Source of the DNA: Bacteroidota bacterium
Lineage (GTDB): Bacteria; Bacteroidota; Bacteroidia; Bacteroidales; Lentimicrobiaceae
DNA: 64,000 bases
Direction of reading: 5' to 3'
Assembly (NCBI GenBank): GCA_009773455.1
Contig: WSXU01000028.1
Coordinates: 62,001 to 126,000, forward strand
Translations under genes and position numbers: made by a program
In this document: one piece after another, positions 17,395-25,341 of the stretch
Position numbering within the stretch: the stretch's first letter is position 1
How the letters are laid out: the number at the start of each line of letters is the position of its first letter
The notes under the pieces: model-generated
Databases searched by the model: none
Seen by the model: only the letters and a program-made list of their open reading frames with translations
Told to the model about the DNA's origin: nothing

Positions 17395-18852
17395 ATGAGA
17401 AATTTTAGTTTCCGGGTTAAAATTGTGGTAACCATTGTAGCGGTGGTCTCCCTGTTCTCCCTGGTTTCATTTACAGTATTCAATATTTTTCTCAGAAATA
17501 AACTGCTTACAACCACAGAAGAAACATACAACCAGATCAATCTTCTCAGAGACCAGTATTACTTTACCATCAGCCAGCACGATGGCCGAATCATCAAATC
17601 AATGCTTAAAAACATTGAAAAAGACAAGGATGTGCTTCGTACATTCCTCGTCGATTCAGGGTTGAATGTGGTATATCCTGAAAACTATGCTGCATTGTCA
17701 GGTGACACGGCAAGTTTCAGGGAATTATTTGCGGAGGAAAAAAACATATCCATCAAGCCATACAACAAGGATAAGAATCCGTATTACCGGGTTTTTATCA
17801 GGATGCAGAATAACAAGGCCTGCTATTCCTGTCACAGCCCCACTCAAAAAAATCTTGGTATGATTGTGATGGATTTGTCTAGTCACGAAACCCAGGGCAT
17901 CATAGCTTTTACCAAACGGTTTAGCATTTTTTATACGCTGTTTATTCTCTTATCTATATTTGGATTGGTTGCATATCTGCATTTCAAATACATTAAGAAA
18001 TCCATAAAGCAGTTCAGATCCACCATTTACCGGATAAACCGCGGAGAGCTCAGTGCCAGGCTCGAGATTCCGGAAGTCAGGGAACTGGGCAGTCTGGGAA
18101 AGAATTTCAATGAGATGCTGGAAACTTTTGAGAGAACGCAGAAAGAACTTCAGCTATATCATCAGAAGGAATTGCAGAATTCACAAAAACTTGCCACCAT
18201 CGGAGAGATGTCGGCCAGGATAGCACATGAAATCAGGAATCCCATCACTGGCATTTCCAGGGCGATGGAAGTCATCGTTTCAGAGATGAAAGATACTGAT
18301 AACAAACCCATACTGGAAGAAATTCAGCGGCAGGCAAATCGCGTGAATCAGGCGATTTCAAACTTGCTGCGATATTCGAGATCCAAGGACATATACATGC
18401 AACCGGGTGATGTAAATGAAACGGTCAGATCATTGGTGTTTTTCCTGAAAAATCAGGCGCATGACAAGGAGGTGGAATTTATTATGAATCTGGGGGAGAA
18501 TTTGCCAGTGGTCTCATATGATCAGGAATTGATTGAAAATGTATTGCTTAACCTGAGTTTTAATGCCATGCAGGCTTTTGCAGAGAGAGGAACCATTACT
18601 TATTCTTCCATGTTTGATCCGGTCGCCAGGATTGTGATTCTCTTAGTTGCTGATAACGGAAGCGGCATTCCTCAGGAAGCAGGTCAGGAAATTTTTAAAC
18701 CGTTTTTTACAACCAGGACAAAAGGTACTGGCCTGGGTCTGGCGATTTCGAAAGACATTGTTGAAAAGCATGGTGGTGAACTATGGTATGAAAATAATGC
18801 AGGGCCGGGTTGTACATTTTTTATATCATTACCCGCATATGCAGTATCTTAG
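17395..18852 (+). CDS. Membrane histidine kinase with periplasmic c-type haem motif
   Basis: 485 residues. A transmembrane helix at about 8-33 is followed by a periplasmic domain (34-172) carrying CYSCH (residues 143-147), a covalent haem c site. A second helix (about 176-198), a HAMP domain and a coiled coil lead to a HisKA domain with the H-box ARIAHEIRNPI (His278) and an ATPase domain (N-box NVLLNLSFNAMQAF, G1 DNGSGIP, G2 GTGLGLAI). The haem would let the kinase sense periplasmic redox state or a gas/ligand (inference). It lies between the 11-haem cytochrome and the sigma-54 regulator, which is probably its partner. c-haem sensor domains are known in some metal reducers. Confidence 0.88.
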   Translation: MRNFSFRVKIVVTIVAVVSLFSLVSFTVFNIFLRNKLLTTTEETYNQINLLRDQYYFTISQHDGRIIKSMLKNIEKDKDVLRTFLVDSGLNVVYPENYAALSGDTASFRELFAEEKNISIKPYNKDKNPYYRVFIRMQNNKACYSCHSPTQKNLGMIVMDLSSHETQGIIAFTKRFSIFYTLFILLSIFGLVAYLHFKYIKKSIKQFRSTIYRINRGELSARLEIPEVRELGSLGKNFNEMLETFERTQKELQLYHQKELQNSQKLATIGEMSARIAHEIRNPITGISRAMEVIVSEMKDTDNKPILEEIQRQANRVNQAISNLLRYSRSKDIYMQPGDVNETVRSLVFFLKNQAHDKEVEFIMNLGENLPVVSYDQELIENVLLNLSFNAMQAFAERGTITYSSMFDPVARIVILLVADNGSGIPQEAGQEIFKPFFTTRTKGTGLGLAISKDIVEKHGGELWYENNAGPGCTFFISLPAYAVS

Positions 18853-18957
18853 TTTGTCAGAATCCGGATTTCTGGCATTGCCGGTGATGGGTGACCCTGT
18901 GAGTCCCGGCCTGTCAGGTAAACCATCATCAGGCTGCTGTAATTAAAATTGTTAACG

Positions 18958-20373
18958 ATGAAACAGTTAAAAATTCTGATCATTGATGATGAAAAGCTGA
19001 TCCGCTGGTCACTTGAAAAGCACCTCACGGCGAAAGGCTATTCTGCATTCTCTGCCGAAACCGGAGAAGAAGGGGTCAGGCTTTTTGATTTGCACCATCC
19101 TGAAGTTGTTTTTGTCGATAATAAACTTCCAGGGATGCAAGGGCTTGATGTAATTTTGAAGCTTAAATCGCTGGATGATGAAACGGCCATTGTTTTTATG
19201 ACAGCCTACGGATCAATTGAAACGGCAGTAAATGCAATGAAGGCCGGTGCAGCAGAGTATATTAACAAACCGTTTTCCTTTGAGGAAATTGATGTTATCC
19301 TGGAGAGCATTAAAACAAAGATTAAGATCAGCAAGGAGATACAATTGTTGCGAAGGCAGCAGAAAGACGTTGTAACTTTTGACCACATCATCGGTGATAC
19401 CCCTTTGTTCAGGCAGATTATCCAGCTTGCAAAAAAAATATCGAGAACCAAGACCACAACCATTCTGCTACTGGGTGAAAGTGGTACCGGTAAGGATATG
19501 TTTGCTCATGCCATTCACAACGAAAGTACCCGAAATGAAAAACCCTTTGTAACGATCAATTGTTCCTCGCTGCCTGAATCTCTTCTGGAAAGCGAGTTGT
19601 TTGGTCATGAGAAGGGAGCTTTTACAGATGCCCGGCAATTGAAAAAGGGGCTGTTTGAAATTGCCGAAGGGGGTACAGTATTTCTGGATGAAATCGGTGA
19701 AATCAACCAGGCAACACAGATTAAATTGCTTGGCGTACTTGAGAACAGGGTGGTACGACGGTTGGGCGGCACAGTAAATATACCTGTTGATATCAGAATT
19801 ATTGCCGCTACGAACAGGGATCTGAAAAAAGCAGTTGATGAGAAATCCTTTCGCGAAGATTTGTATTACAGGTTGAAGGTATTTCAGATTACCCTTCCGG
19901 CTTTACGGGAGAGACTAGAGGATATTCCGATACTGGCCGACTATTTTATCAGGCACTATAATCAGCAGTTCCAGAAGAATATCAAGAACATCAGTGATAC
20001 GGTCAGGCAGTTGCTTATGAAATATCACTGGCCGGGTAACATCAGGGAATTGAGGAATGTGATAGAGCGGGCGGTAATCCTTGAATCAATGTCGTATCTT
20101 CAGTCTGAAAGTCTCCCGGGAGAGATTGTATCCCTGAGTGAGAACAGAATGAGCAGAAGCCTGCATTCAGAGGATATTCCTGTTTCTGTTGAGCGGAATC
20201 ATCTGCCCTTCGAATTAAATATCCCGTCCGAAGGTGTTTCTCTTTATGAAATCGAGAAACAGATCATTTTGCAGGCACTTGAAACAACAGGATACAATCA
20301 GACAAAAACTTCTGTTTTACTTGGAATTTCAAGGGATACACTAAGATATAAGATGAAAAAATATGATCTGTAA
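18958..20373 (+). CDS. NtrC-family sigma-54-dependent response regulator
   Basis: 471 residues from the ATG at 18958. The receiver domain (1-120) has ILIIDDEK, the phospho-acceptor Asp54 in VFVDNKLPG, and MTAYGS / NKPF. The AAA+ domain (about 140-370) has Walker A GESGTGKD, the sigma-54 contact loop as GAFTDA (standard form GAFTGA), Walker B TVFLDEIGE and R-finger region RLKVFQITLPALRERLEDIP. A Fis-type HTH closes the protein (EKQIILQALETTGYNQTKTS, then GISRDTLRYKMKKY). It activates sigma-54 promoters when phosphorylated. It lies 105 bases behind the haem-c kinase, and twin palindromes start 2 bases after its stop codon. Confidence 0.93.
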   Translation: MKQLKILIIDDEKLIRWSLEKHLTAKGYSAFSAETGEEGVRLFDLHHPEVVFVDNKLPGMQGLDVILKLKSLDDETAIVFMTAYGSIETAVNAMKAGAAEYINKPFSFEEIDVILESIKTKIKISKEIQLLRRQQKDVVTFDHIIGDTPLFRQIIQLAKKISRTKTTTILLLGESGTGKDMFAHAIHNESTRNEKPFVTINCSSLPESLLESELFGHEKGAFTDARQLKKGLFEIAEGGTVFLDEIGEINQATQIKLLGVLENRVVRRLGGTVNIPVDIRIIAATNRDLKKAVDEKSFREDLYYRLKVFQITLPALRERLEDIPILADYFIRHYNQQFQKNIKNISDTVRQLLMKYHWPGNIRELRNVIERAVILESMSYLQSESLPGEIVSLSENRMSRSLHSEDIPVSVERNHLPFELNIPSEGVSLYEIEKQIILQALETTGYNQTKTSVLLGISRDTLRYKMKKYDL

Positions 20374-20374
20374 C

Positions 20375-20418
20375 TTGAGTGGGTTATATAACCCACTCAA
20401 TGTGGGTCATATGACCCA
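20375..20418. promoter_or_regulatory. Twin palindromic operator (likely enhancer site of the NtrC-type regulator)
   Basis: A perfect 26-bp palindrome (20375-20400, core TGGGTTATATAACCCA) is followed by a perfect 16-bp palindrome TGGGTCATATGACCCA (20403-20418). The shared core is TGGGTYATATRACCCA, and the centres are 23 bases apart, about two helical turns. No T tract or loop follows, so terminator function is unlikely. Paired sites of this kind suit a dimeric Fis-type activator acting at a distance. The remaining AT-rich spacer to 20764 shows no gene I believe. Confidence 0.7.
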
Positions 20419-20764
20419 GCGGATTGTTCCGATATCATGAATAAAGATAGGTATATATAAACATATAAATATCAATATTTTAGGAAGAAGTATGTAAACT
20501 GATTTCCGGTGTCAAATAATATACATCGATCACGTTTGAGTTCCTTCTTACAGTCAGATGTATTTAGGAAGGAATAGCAATTTTTGGGTGTGCAAATTAA
20601 ATCACTGTATATCAAATTATTACAAAATCTATTTAGTAGGTTATTCGTTTTGTTCCCCCGTTCCGGTTTCTTCAAATCCTATCTCACCAGGTACATCTGG
20701 AAATCAGTGCTTTTCATGATCCATCTATTATGTAAAGCTCATAAAATGAGCAATATACAACTTT

Positions 20765-20779
20765 TGGCACATGTTTTGA
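20765..20779 (+). promoter_or_regulatory. Sigma-54 promoter of the 4-haem cytochrome gene
   Basis: TGGCACATGTTTTGA matches TGGCACG-N4-TTGC at TGGCAC and TTG with exact GG-N10 spacing; the -12 box ends GA instead of GC. It lies 46 bases before the ATG at 20825 and about 350 bases downstream of the twin palindromes, consistent with activation by looping. Confidence 0.6.
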
Positions 20780-20824
20780 CTTGTCCGGAAACAAGATATT
20801 CTCAATCACTCTAAATCGAAAACA

Positions 20825-21451
20825 ATGAATAAATTAAACGTATTTTTCACCTGTGCATTCCTCGTTGCAGTGGTTCAATTCGGATCAGCACAAACCATTG
20901 TTGGTTCAGCACATGATTTTTCAGGTCAGAGTTGGAACACTACTACAGAAATCTGTATTGTCTGCCACACCCCGCACAATGCCGACATATCTGTGGCCGA
21001 CGCCCCACTGTGGAACCACAGCCTTTCAGCAGTGGCAACCTATACACTGTATGCCAGTGGCACAATGAACTCAGTTCCGGGTCAGCCCGACGGAAGTTCA
21101 AAACTTTGCCTGAGTTGTCATGACGGTACCGTTGCACTCGAGAATTTTGGCGGAGTCACTTCAGGTACAAATTTTATGAGCGGTGATGCTTTGATTGGAA
21201 CTTCTTTGAGTAATGACCATCCTATTTCAATTGATTACGATGCCGCATTGGCACTCGCCGATGGCGGACTTCATAATCCAGCCACAACCTCATCAGGATT
21301 GGGCGGAACCATTGCTGAGGATATGCTTATTTCAGGAAAAATGCAGTGCTCCTCATGCCACGATGTGCACAACAGTGCAGTCGGTACAAGCAGCCTGTTG
21401 CTGAAATCAAATGCAGCCAGCGCATTGTGTCTGACCTGTCATGACAAATAA
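20825..21451 (+). CDS. Tetrahaem c-type cytochrome
   Basis: 208 residues with a signal peptide (about 1-22, cleavage after FGSAQ). Four haem motifs: CIVCH, CLSCH, CSSCH and CLTCH, with HTPHN and DVHN after the first and third. It is homologous over nearly its whole length to the first 150 residues of the 11-haem cytochrome at 15712, so it looks like the compact version of that module. It is exported and soluble as far as can be seen. It probably shuttles electrons in the periplasm or at the surface. A sigma-54 promoter precedes it and a strong terminator follows, so it is likely transcribed alone. Confidence 0.9.
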   Translation: MNKLNVFFTCAFLVAVVQFGSAQTIVGSAHDFSGQSWNTTTEICIVCHTPHNADISVADAPLWNHSLSAVATYTLYASGTMNSVPGQPDGSSKLCLSCHDGTVALENFGGVTSGTNFMSGDALIGTSLSNDHPISIDYDAALALADGGLHNPATTSSGLGGTIAEDMLISGKMQCSSCHDVHNSAVGTSSLLLKSNAASALCLTCHDK

Positions 21452-21486
21452 AAAAGACATATTCGTTTTATTACGGATATTTTCAG

Positions 21487-21512
21487 AGGGGCGGAGATTT
21501 TCGCCCCTTTTT
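21487..21512 (+). terminator. Rho-independent terminator after the tetrahaem cytochrome
   Basis: AGGGGCG and CGCCCCT form a 7-bp stem with an 8-base loop, followed by TTTT. It begins 36 bases after the stop codon and separates this gene from the downstream NHL/conduit operon. Confidence 0.8.
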
Positions 21513-21566
21513 CCTGCTTAAAGCATATATCAACATATATAAATGTATAATAAGCGGGCGAAAGTT

Positions 21567-21574
21567 TAAATTTG
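21567..21574 (+). promoter_or_regulatory. Candidate -7 promoter element for the conduit operon
   Basis: TAAATTTG is a perfect TAnnTTTG box 16 bases before the ATG at 21590, so the leader would be only about 10 bases. There is no clear -33 TTTG. The AT-rich core TATATAAATG lies just upstream at 21536-21545 and is shared with two adhesin upstream regions. Confidence 0.4.
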
Positions 21575-21589
21575 CCAAAAAATACCCGA

Positions 21590-22735
21590 ATGACCCTGAG
21601 ATATCTCTTTCTTATAGGTGTGATTGCCATCACCTCTTCCTGTTCCAGAACCACTTATTCAGGAGCAGAAACAGATAACCTGATCATCTTTCCTTCTCCC
21701 CCCGACACTGCCAGGATACAGTTCCTGACAAGAATAAGCGGGTCGCAGGATATTACCGGCAACCGCAATTCATTCTCCAGGTTTTTATTCGGGGAGGCGG
21801 AAAATATACCGATCAACAAACCTTACGGCATTGCTGTACACAACGGTAAGATCCTGATCTGCGACACTTTTATCCACGGCCTGGTTAAAATCGATATGGC
21901 GCAAAATACCTTCGAGCAGTTTATTCCCGGAGGGAAAGGGGAACTGAAAGTTCCTGTAAATTGTTTTGTCGATGAAAAGGGATACCTCTACATCGCTGAT
22001 TCGGAAAGAAAGCAGATTGTTGTTTTTGATGATCAGGGTAACTATTTCAACAGCTTTGGTGAATCAGAGAATTTTAAACCGGTTGATGTTTTTGCCCATG
22101 ACAATAAAATCTGGGTTTCAAACCTAGCCGGTCATCAGGTACATGTCTATTCAGGCGACTCCACATTCGAATTACTTAACACTTTCCCGGAGCCGGGTAC
22201 AGGGGAGACCAGCCTGTTTTCGCCTACCAACCTGTTTGTTCACGACAGCAATGTTTATGTAACCGATTTCGGCGATTTTAAGATCAAGAAGTATTCATTC
22301 GACGGCGAATTTATAAGTTCATTCGGGACCTACGGGCAGGGAATTGGACAACTGGCAAGGCCCAAGGGCATCGCTGTTGACCGGGATGCAAATCTTTTTG
22401 TTGTTGATGCCGGTTTTGAGAACGTTCAGATTTTTAACCGTGAAGGCAAACTGCTGATGCATTTCGGTGGCAGTTACAAAGGTCCCGGCGATATGTGGTT
22501 GCCGGCAAAGGTTGTTCTCGATTACGACAACCTCAGGTTTTTTGAAAAATTCGTTGATCCCGCCTATAAATTAAAGTACCTCGTTTTTGTGACCAATCAG
22601 TTTGGCCCTGATAAGTTCAACGTGTATGGTGCTGTTGAGCCTTTAAAAAACTTTAAGTCTGAGAAATCACAGGCAGGCGGAAAGAATATAAAGAAGCCGA
22701 AAAAGAGAAGTAAAGTCAAACAACCCATGTTTTAA
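21590..22735 (+). CDS. NHL-repeat beta-propeller lipoprotein
   Basis: 381 residues from the ATG at 21590; this start gives a proper lipoprotein signal (VIAITSSC, lipid Cys18), whereas the upstream in-frame TTG sits inside the -7 promoter box. From about residue 65 to 310 there are six NHL-type blades (KPYGIAVHNGKILICDTF, GYLYIADSERKQIVVFDDQG, SNVYVTDFGDFKIKKYSFDG, RPKGIAVDRDANLFVVDAG and others). The C-terminus is Lys-rich and basic. It heads an operon with the 5-haem lipoprotein, the beta-barrel and the 9-haem cytochrome. It may scaffold the cytochromes on a membrane leaflet (inference). It is the second NHL/cytochrome pairing in the window. Confidence 0.87.
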   Translation: MTLRYLFLIGVIAITSSCSRTTYSGAETDNLIIFPSPPDTARIQFLTRISGSQDITGNRNSFSRFLFGEAENIPINKPYGIAVHNGKILICDTFIHGLVKIDMAQNTFEQFIPGGKGELKVPVNCFVDEKGYLYIADSERKQIVVFDDQGNYFNSFGESENFKPVDVFAHDNKIWVSNLAGHQVHVYSGDSTFELLNTFPEPGTGETSLFSPTNLFVHDSNVYVTDFGDFKIKKYSFDGEFISSFGTYGQGIGQLARPKGIAVDRDANLFVVDAGFENVQIFNREGKLLMHFGGSYKGPGDMWLPAKVVLDYDNLRFFEKFVDPAYKLKYLVFVTNQFGPDKFNVYGAVEPLKNFKSEKSQAGGKNIKKPKKRSKVKQPMF

Positions 22736-22776
22736 AAGTCAACAGTTTTTAATCCGGATTTTAAGCAAAAGAAATT

Positions 22777-23367
22777 TTGAAGACATTAATCCATAAATCA
22801 TTTAAACAAGGCAGGATGTTCCTGCTTTTTGTGTTGATGATTGTTATGGTATTTCAATCGGGATGCTCTTCAACCAATCATTATAAAATTCTCTCCTTCT
22901 TTTTCGACGGTGTTCCTGATCCTTCTGCAGGGGATTTGCAAAAAGGGGATTCAATAAAAGCAGTAGATACAACTTCATTCGCCCAGAATGCCGTGAACAG
23001 GCCGGTTGATATGACGCATCTTCATCCCCCGTATAAGGATAAGCAGTGCAGCACCTGTCATGATCAGGGAAGTATGGGAAAACTCAGGGTTGCGCAGCCG
23101 GGCCTTTGCTACCAGTGCCACGACGATTTCGCCAACCGTTTCAAAGTCCTGCACGGACCTGTTGGCGGGGGGCAATGTACCATGTGCCACAGTCCGCATA
23201 TGTCAGTAAACGAAGCGTTTGCAATCCGCACTGGTCAGGATCTCTGCCTTCATTGTCATGAAACAGACCAGGTTATGGCAAATGAATCACACAGGGATAT
23301 AGGTGATACCGGCTGTACCAAATGCCATAACCCGCATGGGGGAAACGACAATAACCTTTTACGCTGA
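22777..23367 (+). CDS. Pentahaem c-type cytochrome lipoprotein
   Basis: 196 residues using a TTG start at 22777, which supplies the basic n-region (MKTLIHKSFKQGR) expected before the lipoprotein h-region; an ATG at 22816 would begin directly in the hydrophobic stretch. The lipobox FQSGC places the lipid on Cys30. Haem motifs: CSTCH, CYQCH, CTMCH, CLHCH and CTKCH, several followed by SPH or NPHGG as in doubled-CXXCH families. It ends 4 bases before the start of the outer-membrane barrel. A small lipid-anchored multihaem protein beside a barrel fits the periplasmic or plug component of a porin-cytochrome conduit. Confidence 0.88.
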   Translation: MKTLIHKSFKQGRMFLLFVLMIVMVFQSGCSSTNHYKILSFFFDGVPDPSAGDLQKGDSIKAVDTTSFAQNAVNRPVDMTHLHPPYKDKQCSTCHDQGSMGKLRVAQPGLCYQCHDDFANRFKVLHGPVGGGQCTMCHSPHMSVNEAFAIRTGQDLCLHCHETDQVMANESHRDIGDTGCTKCHNPHGGNDNNLLR

Positions 23368-23371
23368 AAGG

Positions 23372-25339
23372 ATGAAAGGACCCGGTAAATACGCGCTGAT
23401 GCTGCCGATTCTGTTGGCCTTGTCGATTAATGCGTATTCTCAGAACGGGAATAATGCCCTGTATTTCTGGAAATTTCATGCTGTTTCGGGTGAAGCCAGG
23501 CTGAACGGCCTTTACAGGGAGCAGGAAAGGACAGGTCGTGATTTCAACGAGTATCAGAAAAGTGCTTACCTGTCGGGCGGATTGATGCTCAATGCACAAA
23601 GTTCCATACTGCACCAGAATTTCCTGATGCTGAACCTCAATGCCGGATATTTCCCGGAAACGAGCCGCGACAACTTTATTGTAGTTCCTGACCAGTCTGA
23701 AGTCCGGACAACGAAGAAACTCGGATTCGATGCCACTTTTCTGAAACATAAGAAAATCACACTCAACGTATTCGGAAATTATGATGAGAGTTATTCTTCG
23801 CGCGAAAATCTTACCGATATAAAGTCAGTGAGTAAGATTGCAGGGGCTGAGCTGGGTTACAGCAACAGCTACCTCCCTTTATCGATGAAAATTCAACGCA
23901 GGAACTGGAATGAGGAGGAGATAAAGACAGGAAGAAAGTACTCACTTGACCAGAAATTATTTGAAGCCCGGTTGTCGAGGTCATTTTCAAAACGTGATAA
24001 AAGTGAACTTAACTTCTCACACGATGAAAATGTAAACGTGAACCAGAACTTGCTGCGGGTTGCCAGCACCATCGATCATATTGAGTTTTTCAATTCATTG
24101 TACCTGGATTCCGGTCATGATTACAATCTCATTACAAGGGTTTCTGATTTCATCCAGTCGGGGAATTCGGACCTGAACCGTTTTCAGGCCAGCGAATATC
24201 TGCAGTTTCAGCTACCCTTGAACTTGTCGCTTTACAGCAATTATAATTTTTACAACATCACCCAGCAATCGGGCGACCTGAAGCAACACAGTGTAAACTC
24301 CAGTTTAAGTCATAAACTATACAAAAGCCTTCAATCCGCAATAAATCTGGATGTCAATAGCATAAAACATTCTGTATATAAGGAATTCAATACCAAAGCG
24401 GGGATTGAACTGAACTACTCCAAGAAGATTCCGACCGGACAGTTTATGATGTCCTACCGGTTCGACCGCTATCACCAGGATTATACTTCTGATCCGGTAG
24501 AACTGAATATAACCAACGAGCAATATACCTTGTCCGATAGTAAAATTGTGCTTCTCAGGCTTCCCGACGTACATCTTTCCTCTGTTGTGGTCAGGGATAT
24601 AACCACAACGCTGACTTATCAGAACGGACTGGATTATATATTGATTGAAAGAAACAGGTACATTGAAATCAGGCGGATCCCCGGAGGTGCTATCCCCGAC
24701 AACGGACCTGTCTTCATTGATTACACGGCAAATCAGCCGGGTTCTTACAGCTACGATGCGAATGCACATGTCTTTACCTCTGGAATTTACCTGCTGAATA
24801 GTCTGCTGTCATTAAATTACCGGTTTTCGACGCAGGACTATTTAAATCTTGACAGGACCGAGTTTGTTACATTAAACTATTACACCCAGCATGTTTTCGG
24901 ATTCAGACTCGATTTTAAGTTTATTAACGCCGGAGCGGAATACGAGGATTATAAAAGCTCTATTCTACCATACAGGATGCTGAAATATTATGTGAACTTC
25001 CAGAAAAATCTGGGAAGTAAGGCAACGGTAATGCTGAACTGGAATATGCAGGATTATAAAATGCTGGATGAGCCCGTCATAAAGTACCAGAAATACATGG
25101 ACCTTACCGGTAGGGTAACGTATTCCATTTTCAGGCAAACTAGTTTCAATACGGATGTGATGTACAGGAAGCAGACTGGCCGGGGCATCGAACTTAACCT
25201 TCTGACTGCCAGGAGTGAAATTACATCCTCGGTCAACAGACTTTACTTTTCACTTGGAGTTGAACTTTACAGGCGTAATTATGTGGGTGAAAGGATAAAT
25301 TTCAAAGGTTGTTATGCAAAAATTGTCAGAAAGTTCTAA
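23372..25339 (+). CDS. Outer-membrane beta-barrel protein of a putative porin-cytochrome conduit
   Basis: 655 residues from the ATG at 23372. A signal peptide (ALMLPILLALSINAYSQ) is followed almost entirely by alternating-polarity beta strands (KITLNVFGNYDESYSS, ALSLYSNYNFYNI-like, ATVMLNWNMQDYKM, RLYFSLGVELYRRNYV), with a C-terminal Phe as in many outer-membrane proteins. A small inserted domain near residues 400-465 has GLDYILIERNRYIEIRRIPG and PVFIDYTA. No CXXC motif typical of MtrB/PioB was seen and only one Cys is present. The 5-haem lipoprotein lies upstream and the 9-haem cytochrome begins 2 bases after the stop, the layout of electron conduits. Homology to a named barrel family could not be established by eye. 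Confidence 0.75.
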   Translation: MKGPGKYALMLPILLALSINAYSQNGNNALYFWKFHAVSGEARLNGLYREQERTGRDFNEYQKSAYLSGGLMLNAQSSILHQNFLMLNLNAGYFPETSRDNFIVVPDQSEVRTTKKLGFDATFLKHKKITLNVFGNYDESYSSRENLTDIKSVSKIAGAELGYSNSYLPLSMKIQRRNWNEEEIKTGRKYSLDQKLFEARLSRSFSKRDKSELNFSHDENVNVNQNLLRVASTIDHIEFFNSLYLDSGHDYNLITRVSDFIQSGNSDLNRFQASEYLQFQLPLNLSLYSNYNFYNITQQSGDLKQHSVNSSLSHKLYKSLQSAINLDVNSIKHSVYKEFNTKAGIELNYSKKIPTGQFMMSYRFDRYHQDYTSDPVELNITNEQYTLSDSKIVLLRLPDVHLSSVVVRDITTTLTYQNGLDYILIERNRYIEIRRIPGGAIPDNGPVFIDYTANQPGSYSYDANAHVFTSGIYLLNSLLSLNYRFSTQDYLNLDRTEFVTLNYYTQHVFGFRLDFKFINAGAEYEDYKSSILPYRMLKYYVNFQKNLGSKATVMLNWNMQDYKMLDEPVIKYQKYMDLTGRVTYSIFRQTSFNTDVMYRKQTGRGIELNLLTARSEITSSVNRLYFSLGVELYRRNYVGERINFKGCYAKIVRKF

Positions 25340-25341
25340 TC

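Noticed and set aside
20375-20400. Terminator of the NtrC-type gene
   Set aside because: The palindrome has no loop and no T tract, and its core recurs 23 bases later, which fits an operator better.
20584-20814. 76-codon plus-strand ORF in the regulator-cytochrome gap
   Set aside because: It overlaps the sigma-54 promoter and has no family pattern or promoter; composition is that of AT-rich spacer.
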